Position numbers and translations under genes: made by a program. The notes below the pieces were generated by a model. The model saw nothing but the letters and a program-made list of their open reading frames with translations, ran no database searches and was not told where the DNA came from. From a bacterium (lineage in GTDB: Bacteria; Chloroflexota; Dormibacteria; Dormibacterales; Dormibacteraceae), in assembly GCA_004299235.1 (NCBI GenBank), contig SCQL01000029.1, forward strand, positions 1 to 64,000: a stretch of DNA of 64,000 nt, written 5' to 3'. Positions 50,928 through 58,202 of the stretch are shown here, in pieces. How positions within the stretch are numbered: position 1 is the first letter of the stretch; every line of letters starts with the position of its first letter.

Positions 50928-51485
50928 GCGACCTGACCTCCACCCGGTCTTCGCTCCCACCAGAATGGCTTGCCGATGCAGTCAGCAGTCGAGCGATCGG
51001 TGTCATCCATCGGCGGCAGTTGCCTGAAGGCGATCCGCTGACCGACTCTGGTGAATCCGATCGGCGGCGGTTTCTCGGCGCGGTTCTCGACCTTGAGCCA
51101 GATCGTGCCCAGCGGTCCCGACCGGCGCAGGCGATCTGAAGTCGTGGTCCAGAAGCTGCAGCACGTGTCGAGGCTGTAGGTCGGCCGGCCTCGCCAGGTC
51201 TCGTACTGGAGGCTGTCTTCGCGCCCGTCGTTGGGGACGACGAACAGGACGTGGTGCCGTTCTGCGTCACGGTAGTGCTTGAAGTAGGCGACGTAGGAGG
51301 CGATCTTCTGGCGCATCCGCTGCAGCGACTCGGTGGCCCGATCCCACTCCAGGTCGAAGAAGATCCGCCCTCCGTTGGCGCGGTAGATCCCGCGCCCGTC
51401 CGGCGTGGGTATCCGCTGCTTGATCTCGCGCGTCCGCTCCCTGCGCTCCTCTCGGACCTGCTCCTCACCAGCCCATACCTGGAGT
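50924..51485 (-). pseudogene. replication-relaxation protein, 5'-truncated
   Basis: Reads GLQVWAGEEQVREERRERTR, then FFDLEWDRATESLQRMRQK, SYVAYFKHYRDAERHHVLFV and ends with WWERRPGGGQVA, closely matching the C-terminal 180 residues of the element 1 protein. The winged-helix N-terminal half is missing. The break point abuts the IS630 remnant at about 51485. Confidence 0.85.
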
Positions 51486-51486
51486 C

Positions 51487-52368
51487 CATGGCGGCTTTAT
51501 CGAGGCTGGCCTGGAAGGCCTCGAAGAAGGAGAAGGCCGCGGCCGGCGCGCAATTTATGGCCGGGAGGATGTGGAGCGCGTGCTGAGCACGACCATGTCC
51601 AAGCCGCCGGATGGAACCACACATTGGAGTACGCGGACCTTGGCCGAACGCGTTGGTCTCAGCCGCAGCACAGTGCAGCGGATCTGGAAGGAGTACCGTC
51701 TGCAACCCCACCGCTCTCGCAGCTTCAAATTCAGCAAGGATCCTGAACTCGTCGAGAAGGTCACCGATGTGGTCGGGCTATATCTCCAGCCACCCAGGAA
51801 TGCAATCGTGCTCAGCGTCGACGAGAAGAGCCAGATTCAAGCTCTGGATCGGACTCAGCCCTTGCTGCCACTGCGGCCTGGGCAGCCCGAGCGACGCACC
51901 CATGATTACAAGCGGCACGGCACAACAACCCTGTTCGCATCACTCGACGTCGCCACCGGGGAGGTGCACGGCAACTTCTCGCCTCGCCATGGCGTCAGCG
52001 ACTTCTTGGACTTCTTGAAGTTGCTCAACCGCACCTATCCGCGCCACGAATTGCACCTGATCGTTGACAACTACCACCCCCACAAGAACGTGCTCGTCAA
52101 GCAGTGGCTCAGCCGACACCGGCGCTTCCACATGCACTTCACCCCGACCGGCTCGAGCTGGCCCAACCAGGTTGAGGGTTGGTTCTCGCTTCTCAGCCGG
52201 CGTGCCATTCGTCGCGGCGTCTTCCAGAGCGTTGGTCAGCTCATTGAAGCGATTCAGCGCTTCATCGCCACCTGGAACAACCAGCGCCATCCCTTCATCT
52301 GGGTCAAGACCGCAGATGAGATCCTCGCCAAAGCCAACCCGAAAGCTACTTTCGGGTCGGTGCACTAG
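51487..52368 (+). pseudogene. IS630-family transposase, N-terminally truncated
   Basis: Open from about 51487 (IEAGLEGLEEGEGRGRRAIY) and in frame to 52368. It has PPDGTTHWSTRTLAERVGLS, then the DDE domain: VLSVDEKSQIQALDRTQP (first Asp), LHLIVDNYHPHKNV (second Asp) and HFTPTGSSWPNQVEGWFSLL (Glu). The first HTH (about 60-80 residues) is missing and the frame has no good start, though an ATG at 51598 exists. Probably inactive. It replaced the 5' part of the replication-relaxation gene. Confidence 0.8.
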
Positions 52369-52605
52369 GAGCGTTCTTTCTTGAGAGGGCGCGTCCTCGG
52401 CGCGCCAGACCTAGCCAGTCGACCTTGAAACTGGACTCGGTAGGTCCGGAGTTCCCGACGCCCGTGGCGAATCCACGGCGACTCCAAAGCGACTCCGGGC
52501 GCACTTTCCGCTATGGACGAAGCAATCTCTGGCGCGTCCCAACGACCCGGCAAGCGGGGTGCCGTTCAACAAAAGCCTCTACGTCCGCAGCTTTGCCCTA
52601 GTGCC
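52369..52605. other. gap after the IS630 remnant, no gene seen
   Basis: No coding potential I can support on either strand. It may contain the IS630 right end; I could not identify a matching inverted repeat. The promoter of the LuxR-like gene follows immediately. Confidence 0.5.
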
Positions 52606-52634
52606 TTGACACATTAGTTAACGGCAGGTAGAGT
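52606..52634 (+). promoter_or_regulatory. sigma70-type promoter for the LuxR-like gene
   Basis: TTGACA at 52606-52611, 17-base spacer, TAGAGT at 52629-52634. The start codon is at 52679. Confidence 0.7.
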
Positions 52635-52678
52635 GCTGGCTCGTCAGCTGGGTTCCATGTGTTGCGAGGGGACAAATA

Positions 52679-52924
52679 ATGGTTGCACAGGCTGCCGACG
52701 ATCGACTGGAGCAGGCCGGCACGAAGGCTCGATTCACGCCGCGAGAGGCAGAAATATTGCTTCTCCTGTCTCAGGGCTTGGCTGACAAGCAGATCGCGTC
52801 GATCCTGTCCATCTCGCTCAGCACGCTCCGGACACACATCCACCGTCTATTCACCAAGACTGGCTGTTTCAGCCGGGCTGGACTCGTCGCCGCTTGGCTG
52901 GCCGTCCAACCGAAACGGTTCTGA
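52679..52924 (+). CDS. LuxR-type HTH mini-regulator
   Basis: 81 aa containing essentially only a LuxR/GerE HTH: FTPREAEILLLLSQGLADKQ, then IASILSISLSTLRTHIHRLF and TKTG. No receiver or sensor domain. GAGGGGA precedes the ATG at good spacing. It likely controls the cargo genes just downstream. Stand-alone LuxR HTH proteins of this size also include GerE-like regulators. Confidence 0.85.
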   Translation: MVAQAADDRLEQAGTKARFTPREAEILLLLSQGLADKQIASILSISLSTLRTHIHRLFTKTGCFSRAGLVAAWLAVQPKRF

Positions 52925-53082
52925 ATTGTGGCAGCGCAGCTTGCGCGCACCGGGGCGCTGTCGTCATTTCTGCTGACTGTACGCGGCTCAGGTGCACTGC
53001 CAAAGTCGAGGCACTTCCTGGCGGGCTCAATAGGGACGTGACCAGACGTTTCGGATAGAAACAAGATGGAGGCAAAAGGGCC

Positions 53083-53700
53083 ATGCATTGTCCTCGGCTA
53101 CGGTCTTTACTCCTTGCTGCCGTAACCGTATTTGGCTTCTCGATGTTAGGGGATGTGTCAGTCTATGCCTACAGCGGCAACGGGGCGGCGTCTTGGGCCG
53201 ATGGGCACTGGAACGCAGATGCCCCTGGATGGCCAACATTCAGCGACGATTGCACGAACTACGTCTCGCAGGCGTTGTACCTCGGAGGCGGGTATCCCCA
53301 GACAGCGAATAACGGGTCACCGACAGACGACTCTTACTGGTACATGAACCTTGGTAGTCAAACATGGACGTATAGCTGGACGGTCGCATTTGACCAGGAG
53401 AGGTTCCAGGCGATTCACTACCCCGGCGGCTACTACTGGGGGACTTACTCCGGTACCTACGGCGGCAATGACACTATTTACGCGGGCGACGAGCTCTTTT
53501 ATGACTGGAATAGCGACGGCAGAGTCGATCACATGTCGATTCAGGTTTCGTATGGCACCGACCCGAACAGCGGATGGTACGGCGATCTAGTGGACCAGCA
53601 CACAACGAATCGCTACCACGCCTACTGGACACTACAGCCTTACAACGCCAATTCATCGACGACCAGCATCGACGAATATCACATCTCTTCAAGCAACTGA
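53083..53700 (+). CDS. secreted amidase-like (Amidase_6) protein
   Basis: 205 aa with a signal peptide (LRSLLLAAVTVFGFSMLGD). The mature domain starts YSGNGAASWADGHWN and contains DDCTNYVSQALYLGGGYP, the catalytic-Cys segment of Amidase_6 domains, plus DGRVDHMSIQVSYG with the likely His. Rich in Tyr and Trp. Such domains are papain-like amidases found on exported proteins; the substrate (peptidoglycan or peptides) is not known. Confidence 0.8.
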   Translation: MHCPRLRSLLLAAVTVFGFSMLGDVSVYAYSGNGAASWADGHWNADAPGWPTFSDDCTNYVSQALYLGGGYPQTANNGSPTDDSYWYMNLGSQTWTYSWTVAFDQERFQAIHYPGGYYWGTYSGTYGGNDTIYAGDELFYDWNSDGRVDHMSIQVSYGTDPNSGWYGDLVDQHTTNRYHAYWTLQPYNANSSTTSIDEYHISSSN

Positions 53701-53711
53701 GGGCGCGAGAA

Positions 53712-54308
53712 ATGGCATCGAGACCCTACTTCATCCCAATCCGCGTTCGCGGTATGTATCGACTGATCTTGATGGCAATTGCCGCCCTAATCGCGGCAGC
53801 TGCGATCTTCTCGTCAGTCGCGCTTCGAGCTAACGCTACGACTGATGAGGTTGCCATTCAGCAGGTCATTCGCGGAGCTTTGACTGCGACGCACACTCTG
53901 GAAGTTCCGCCACCGGCGTACCAGGGCGGAATAATGCCCGACGCGATCAACCAGCAGATGATCGACCGCGTTCCTGTGGTTCTCAGTCAGTACTACACCG
54001 GCTCACCGTTGGCCAGAAACGTCAATGTGATCCAGGCAAATATTCGCGCTGACAAGCCTGGAAAAGTCCGCTACCTTGCCGGCGGCGTCGAGAATCTGGT
54101 GTTCACGTCTATATCGGTCAACGGGTCAACTGCACTTGTAAGCGTCTCTTTGACCGCGTGGACGAGGGTTGCCCAAGACCAAAATGGCACGTTAGTTCAA
54201 GCTAATCCGCATAACGACGTTGACTACACCTTCACACTTACCAAGGCCAGCGGGCGCTGGCTAATCGACAGCGAGGCATGGAGCTTTAGACCAGGCAGCG
54301 CTCCGTAA
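53712..54308 (+). CDS. exported NTF2/SnoaL-like protein
   Basis: 198 aa from ATG 53712, 12 bases after the amidase stop. One membrane segment (LILMAIAALIAAAAIFSSVAL) then a soluble domain: EVAIQQVIRGALTATHTLE, TALVSVSLTAWTRVAQDQNG, DVDYTFTLTKASGRWLIDSE. The alternating strands and the final W-hydrophobic-I-D motif resemble NTF2-like folds. Likely co-transcribed with the amidase and possibly its partner. A strong hairpin follows. Confidence 0.65.
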   Translation: MASRPYFIPIRVRGMYRLILMAIAALIAAAAIFSSVALRANATTDEVAIQQVIRGALTATHTLEVPPPAYQGGIMPDAINQQMIDRVPVVLSQYYTGSPLARNVNVIQANIRADKPGKVRYLAGGVENLVFTSISVNGSTALVSVSLTAWTRVAQDQNGTLVQANPHNDVDYTFTLTKASGRWLIDSEAWSFRPGSAP

Positions 54309-54322
54309 GTCGCCGTTGGAAA

Positions 54323-54354
54323 GACGAGCCGCCTCAGTCAATAGGCGGCTCGTC
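54323..54354 (+). terminator. hairpin terminator after the amidase operon
   Basis: A perfect 11-bp stem (GACGAGCCGCC with GGCGGCTCGTC) and a 10-base loop, 15 bases after the stop at 54308. No T-run. Confidence 0.75.
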
Positions 54355-54371
54355 TACTGGGTCCGATTGGA

Positions 54372-54725
54372 ATGAAGCGAAATTCTGAACTGGTCATTTA
54401 TCTGCCGTCGATCGCCTTTCTATCGCTATGTAGTCGAATCGGAATCGGGCTTGCTGTGGGGGCAGTGGGCGGCCAGCCTATTGCAACCCTTCTCGGCACT
54501 GAGGCTTATCTGACTATAGCGGGCCACCTTCCTTCGCAGATGGCCTTGTCTCGCGCAGTAGCCGTGCCGTTGCTCGCTGTGATTGCCGCACCGGGTTTGA
54601 TTCTTGCTGTCGTGATCGGAATCTCACGGCGGAGCGCTGCCGGCATTGGACTGAGCCTCGGCCTCACAGGGGCGTCGGTCTCCGCAGCTTGGATACACAT
54701 CATTTCTGCGGGCCTCGGACGGTAG
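54372..54725 (+). CDS. small three-TM membrane protein
   Basis: 117 aa with three membrane spans (IYLPSIAFLSLCSRIGIGLAV, AVAVPLLAVIAAPGLILAVVIG, IGLSLGLTGASVSAAWIHII). No motif recognised. It lies right after the hairpin, with a weak ribosome binding site, and is the last gene of element 2. Confidence 0.55.
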   Translation: MKRNSELVIYLPSIAFLSLCSRIGIGLAVGAVGGQPIATLLGTEAYLTIAGHLPSQMALSRAVAVPLLAVIAAPGLILAVVIGISRRSAAGIGLSLGLTGASVSAAWIHIISAGLGR

Positions 54726-54802
54726 GCACCAGGCGCTCAGTGGCGGACGGGTTTGTTGAGGCTGACCAGAAGTCCTGTCCTGATTGGCAGCCCTAGGCAT
54801 CC

Positions 54803-54873
54803 CTAAACAATCCTGTAGATGAACTGGACCGAGCGCTTGGCACTTGGGGCCTCGCGCCCCGTCTCCCGCTCCA
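54803..54873. other. right-end att scar 2 (end of element 2)
   Basis: The minus strand reads ERETGREAPSAKRSVQFIYR, then IV and a stop. The + strand core CCCCGTCTCCCGCTCCA includes the last 13 bases of tRNA-Gly exactly (GTCTCCCGCTCCA). This is a hybrid of the tRNA 3' end and an integrase C-terminal tail. Confidence 0.8.
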
Positions 54874-54908
54874 GCTGACTCTCGCCTACGCCCCGCGAGT
54901 TCGCAGGA

Positions 54909-55358
54909 TCAGTCGCTCGGCGTCGACACGGCAACGCTGTGCGAGAAGCGGTAAGCCGCGAGACTCGAGTCGACCGTCCAAAGCCTCTCGACCCGGCGAT
55001 CGTCATCGGCACTCAGGAGGACGATCGCGTCCACCCATGAGAAGGACTGGTCGATATATCTCGCTAACAGAGCCACGGAGCGCCGAAGAGATTCATCTGG
55101 CATGCCTCGGACTTCAAAGATCTTGCTGCCTGCCTCGAGGAGACCGAAGACAGTGAGGGCGGGCCGGGCGTCGCCGCGGCCGCTGATGCGTCGGTCGTAT
55201 CGCAGTTTGGTGAAGGCTTCGCCTGCGACCACTTCAGGTACAACTAACGGAGTCCTTAATCTTCGTTGAGCCTCTATTGCGTTCATCGCCCAGCGATGGT
55301 GGCGATCACCACGATTCAGCGCTGCGATCAGAAGCCCGCTGTCCGCGACAGAGCTCAG
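54909..55358 (-). CDS. PIN-domain toxin with a possible CTG start
   Basis: PIN residues are SSVADSGLLIAALN (Asp), VVAGEAFTKL (Glu), FSWVDAIVLLSA (Asp) and LWTVDSSLAAY (Asp). The first Asp lies upstream of the first ATG (55286), so the functional gene must start earlier; no ATG, GTG or TTG is in frame, but CTG 55358 overlaps the antitoxin stop (CTGA). About 149 aa from there. Either translation re-initiates at CTG or the toxin is N-terminally damaged. Paralogue of the element 2 toxin. Confidence 0.75.
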   Translation of the reverse strand: MSSVADSGLLIAALNRGDRHHRWAMNAIEAQRRLRTPLVVPEVVAGEAFTKLRYDRRISGRGDARPALTVFGLLEAGSKIFEVRGMPDESLRRSVALLARYIDQSFSWVDAIVLLSADDDRRVERLWTVDSSLAAYRFSHSVAVSTPSD

Positions 55359-55585
55359 CGGCGATACACCGTCTCGTCGATGGTTTCGGACAGGTCTGGA
55401 GGACCGTGGAGAACTCCAGCGAAAGCCAACATACGGTCAACCTGACCCGCTTCAGCGTCCAGGCCCTTCTCTACAAGGTGGACGATGAGCCCACTCTGCG
55501 TAGTGCCTCGTTTGAGCGCGGTCTTACGGATGCGTTCGTCGAGTGAACGGGGAAGCGTGATGTTCTTCCTCACGTGCGTTGCCAT
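55355..55585 (-). CDS. ribbon-helix-helix antitoxin of element 3
   Basis: 76 aa from ATG 55585. VRKNITLPRSLDERIRKTAL is the RHH strand and helix; QVDRMLAFAGVLHGPPDLSE and ETVYRR form the tail. It aligns along its full length with the element 2 antitoxin. A TATAGT box ends 6 bases before the ATG with no Shine-Dalgarno, again suggesting a leaderless transcript. Confidence 0.85.
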   Translation of the reverse strand: MATHVRKNITLPRSLDERIRKTALKRGTTQSGLIVHLVEKGLDAEAGQVDRMLAFAGVLHGPPDLSETIDETVYRR

Positions 55586-55591
55586 TAACCA

Positions 55592-55597
55592 ACTATA
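55592..55597 (-). promoter_or_regulatory. -10 box of the element 3 toxin-antitoxin operon
   Basis: TATAGT, 6 bases before ATG 55585. No clear -35. Confidence 0.5.
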
Positions 55598-55634
55598 CAC
55601 ACCAGGATCATCGGCGTACACACTATTGTCCTAA

Positions 55635-55704
55635 CTAATTGACGCGGTAGACGAACTCGACGCCCTGATGGTACTCGGGGCGTTGGACCCCGTCTCCCGC
55701 TCCA
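55635..55704. other. right-end att scar 3
   Basis: Minus strand ends GVEFVYRVN plus stop, after a frame slip. Core CCCCGTCTCCCGCTCCA at 55688-55704 is identical to the core of scar 2. Element 3 between scars 2 and 3 has lost its recombinase and keeps only the toxin-antitoxin pair. Confidence 0.78.
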
Positions 55705-56042
55705 GCTTGTGCACTCGATTTCAAACGCAGATGCTGGCTCAAACGCGTCCCGGCGCTAAGGGGGCCTTGCTATTTCATGCCGCTTTCCCGACCTCGGACT
55801 TCGGCGGCCCTTGGCCGCAGGCCGTTCCGCTGCAGATCCACATGATGGAGGCCGACGAGTGGGTGCAGGAAGGAGACCTCGACGCTGCCCGCGAGCTCAA
55901 CCGAACGATTGATGGCGCGGAGCTGTTCCTGTACCCAGGCGATCGCCACCTCTTCGCTGACAACAGCCTCCCCGACTACGACGAAAGAGCCGCGGCACTG
56001 CTCATGCAACGGGTGCGCGCCTTCTTGAAGGACGTTGGGTAG
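55705..56042 (+). pseudogene. dienelactone hydrolase-family C-terminal fragment
   Basis: Reads GGPWPQAVPLQIHMMEADEW, then GAELFLYPGDRHLFADNSLP (catalytic His region) and ERAAALLMQRVRAFLKDVG, the C-terminal half of a DLH-type hydrolase. The nucleophile half is missing; the fragment begins directly at the att scar, so a recombination event probably cut it. Confidence 0.7.
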
Positions 56043-56060
56043 CAGGATCGAAACGGCCAG

Positions 56061-56130
56061 TCAAGCCAGGCGGTAGATGAATTCGACCGACTGATTGGTA
56101 CTCGGGGCAGCGGACCCGTCTCCCGCTCCA
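56061..56130. other. right-end att scar 4
   Basis: Minus strand ends QSVEFIYRLA plus stop. Core CCCGTCTCCCGCTCCA at 56115-56130 matches the tRNA-Gly 3' end exactly. Confidence 0.8.
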
Positions 56131-56258
56131 CCTTTTTCCCTTTGCTGTTCTCACCGGGCGCGCGCCGAGACGCCGGCTGGCGTCGGGCATGAGGCGATGC
56201 ACGAATCAGCGCGTTACGTGCAGGCTGCGCCCAGACGCCAGCTGACCTTGGCTCCCAT

Positions 56259-56325
56259 CGGAGGCGATAAGTGAATTGGACGGATGGCTTGGTAGTCGGG
56301 GCCCCGCCTCCCGCCTCCCGCTCCA
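56259..56325. other. right-end att scar 5 (outer boundary of the island)
   Basis: Minus strand reads VEREAGGGAPTTKPSVQFTY followed by RLR. Core GCCTCCCGCTCCA at 56313-56325, one mismatch to the tRNA end. The next gene, at 56345, begins backbone-like sequence, so this is the probable original tRNA-distal boundary. Confidence 0.65.
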
Positions 56326-56344
56326 CCGCCATAATCCGCCTGCT

Positions 56345-56929
56345 GTGGCCCGTAACGGCAAGACGCACAGACGGTCAGGACGCCTCAATCTCGTTCCTGC
56401 GTTCGTCCTCATCGGCTTGGTGTTCATCGCCATCGGAGCCACACCGCTGGTCACTGGACTGCCCGGCCAGCTGGAAAGCTCAGCCAGGCGATACCACTCA
56501 TCTCCGACCTGCGGGCCCTACAGCCATGACGCGGCCGTTTCCGCATCGACCCGTTGTCGCTTTCAGGATTCAGGCACAGTCACGCAACAGTTCACCTCGG
56601 CCTGTGGCGGGCGTTACACATCAACCTGCTACAACGTGGTCGTGACCACCTCGTCCGGTCTGAGTTCCACGACAGACAGCCGGGCTCTCTACGACGAAGT
56701 GGCAGTGGGTTCGACCTATCCGGTCGAGATCTGGCAATCAAGGATTACGTGCATCTTTGTCCAGCCCGGTGCTTGTGCCCAGACGGGGGACAATCCAGAT
56801 CTGGTCGCCAGCAACAACAGTGCCGTCCGGATGCTTCTGATCGTCGGCATCGGGCTGCTGTTTGGCTTCCCGCCTCTGGCGTACGAATTTACCGAGCGAC
56901 TGCGGCGTGGACGTAAGAAGCGCCCCTAG
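56345..56929 (+). CDS. two-TM membrane protein with Cys-rich outer domain
   Basis: 194 aa from GTG 56345, 20 bases after the outer att scar. TM1 LVPAFVLIGLVFIAIGATPLV and TM2 MLLIVGIGLLFGFPPLAYEF flank an extracytoplasmic domain with six Cys (TCGPY, TRCRF, SACGG, STCYN, ITCIF, GACAQ). The short C-terminus is basic. The pattern resembles DUF3592-type membrane proteins. Function unknown. Confidence 0.65.
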   Translation: MARNGKTHRRSGRLNLVPAFVLIGLVFIAIGATPLVTGLPGQLESSARRYHSSPTCGPYSHDAAVSASTRCRFQDSGTVTQQFTSACGGRYTSTCYNVVVTTSSGLSSTTDSRALYDEVAVGSTYPVEIWQSRITCIFVQPGACAQTGDNPDLVASNNSAVRMLLIVGIGLLFGFPPLAYEFTERLRRGRKKRP

Positions 56930-56965
56930 CAAACAAAGATCGCTCTGGTTGGCGGGGGGAGCCAC

Positions 56966-58198
56966 GTGACCGATGTCCTGGAGTCGAATCGTGACTGTCC
57001 TGGTACGGTGACCGTCGCCCCGGCGCGGCTCCCGTGGCGGCGGATCTGGCTGTGGTCGCTGGCTGCGTTCACCGTCACGCGGGCCGGCTTCTTGCTGCTG
57101 ACCGTCGTCGCGGGGGCGGTCCATGGGAGCCACGTCCCCGGCTCCTTGCTCGAACTGTGGGACCAGTGGGACACCCATTGGTACCAGCTGATCTCCCGGC
57201 AAGCCTACTTCTCGCCCAAGGCCACGGTGTTCTTTCCGCTCTATCCGGCTCTGCTCGGAGCCCTGGCGGGGGCCCTCGGTCACGCGGGCGGCCCGGTGTG
57301 GCCGGCACCCGACCCGGTCCGGCTTGGGGCTGCCATGCTGGTCGCCAACCTGGGAGGCCTGGCCGCGATCGCCGGCGTGGTCGCGCTCGGCGCCGCCGAA
57401 GAGGACGAGGCGCTCGGTCGCCGCGCGGCGCGCCTGTTCCTCGCCTACCCCTTCGCCTTCTATCTCGCGGCGGCCTACACCGAGGGACCGTTCATCGCCT
57501 TCGCGGTCTGGTCTCTGCTCCTCGCTCGGCGGGGCAGATGGGCGCCGGCGGCCGGGCTCGCCTTCCTGGCCGCACTGACCCGGGTCACCGCGGTGATCCT
57601 GGTCTTGCCTCTGATCTGGGATTTGGGCCGCCAGCGGGGCTGGTGGCAAAGGCAGACCGCGCTGGCCCGGCTTGGCGAGATCAGCCGGCTGCTGGCGATG
57701 GCCGCTGCCGTCCCGGCCGCGATCGGCCTGTACATGGCCTACCTGGCGACCCGTTTCCACGACCCGTTGCTGTTCGTTCGCGAACAGTCGATCGGCTGGC
57801 ACAGGCAGGCAGCCTTGATCTTCTCCGTACCGTTCCAAGCCGCCGCGCGGATCGTGCGCCTGCCGCTTGCCAGCGAGGGGCGCTGGGTCCAGACCGCTGA
57901 GCTGCTCGCCGTTCTTCTGGTCGCCGTGCTGCTGGTCAGCGCCGCTCGCCGGCAACCGCTCGCCTTCACCCTCTACACCGCCGGGCTGCTCTATCTCGCC
58001 CTCGCCGCGCCGATCGTGTCAGGCTCTTACTACCTGCAGAGCGCGGGGCGCTTCATGTGCGCGGCGGTGCCCGCGTTTCTTGCCCTCGGCCGCCTCCTCC
58101 AGCGCCACCGTGTTCTCGAGACCGTGGTCCTGGGGGCGGGGTTTGGTCTTCAGGCCGTCTTCCTGGCGGCCTTTCTCGCCGGTCAGGCAATCGAGTGA
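56966..58198 (+). CDS. PIG-V-like mannosyltransferase
   Basis: 410 aa, about ten membrane spans. LLELWDQWDTHWYQLISRQAYF contains the conserved W-D-x-W/H acidic motif of the PIG-V/GPI mannosyltransferase II family, followed by ATVFFPLYPALLGAL and FLAYPFAFYLAAAYTEGPFI. It probably transfers mannose from polyprenyl-phosphate-mannose to a lipid acceptor in the membrane. It complements the PMT-type enzyme at 16.5-18.2 kb. Confidence 0.85.
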   Translation: MTDVLESNRDCPGTVTVAPARLPWRRIWLWSLAAFTVTRAGFLLLTVVAGAVHGSHVPGSLLELWDQWDTHWYQLISRQAYFSPKATVFFPLYPALLGALAGALGHAGGPVWPAPDPVRLGAAMLVANLGGLAAIAGVVALGAAEEDEALGRRAARLFLAYPFAFYLAAAYTEGPFIAFAVWSLLLARRGRWAPAAGLAFLAALTRVTAVILVLPLIWDLGRQRGWWQRQTALARLGEISRLLAMAAAVPAAIGLYMAYLATRFHDPLLFVREQSIGWHRQAALIFSVPFQAAARIVRLPLASEGRWVQTAELLAVLLVAVLLVSAARRQPLAFTLYTAGLLYLALAAPIVSGSYYLQSAGRFMCAAVPAFLALGRLLQRHRVLETVVLGAGFGLQAVFLAAFLAGQAIE

Positions 58199-58202
58199 TG
58201 CG

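Larger units (their letters stand above)
48212..54873. mobile_element. integrated element 2
   Basis: Bounded by scars 1 and 2. Recombinase 2 lies at its left end in the same orientation as recombinase 1. It carries an RHH/PIN pair, a replication-relaxation pseudogene cut by an IS630 remnant, and lower-GC cargo (LuxR-like, amidase-like, exported and membrane proteins). Confidence 0.7.

Noticed and set aside
54803-56330. The tRNA-end repeats as degraded tRNA genes
   Set aside because: Only the last 13-17 bases match tRNA-Gly; there is no anticodon or D arm, and the other side encodes the integrase tail, so they are att scars.
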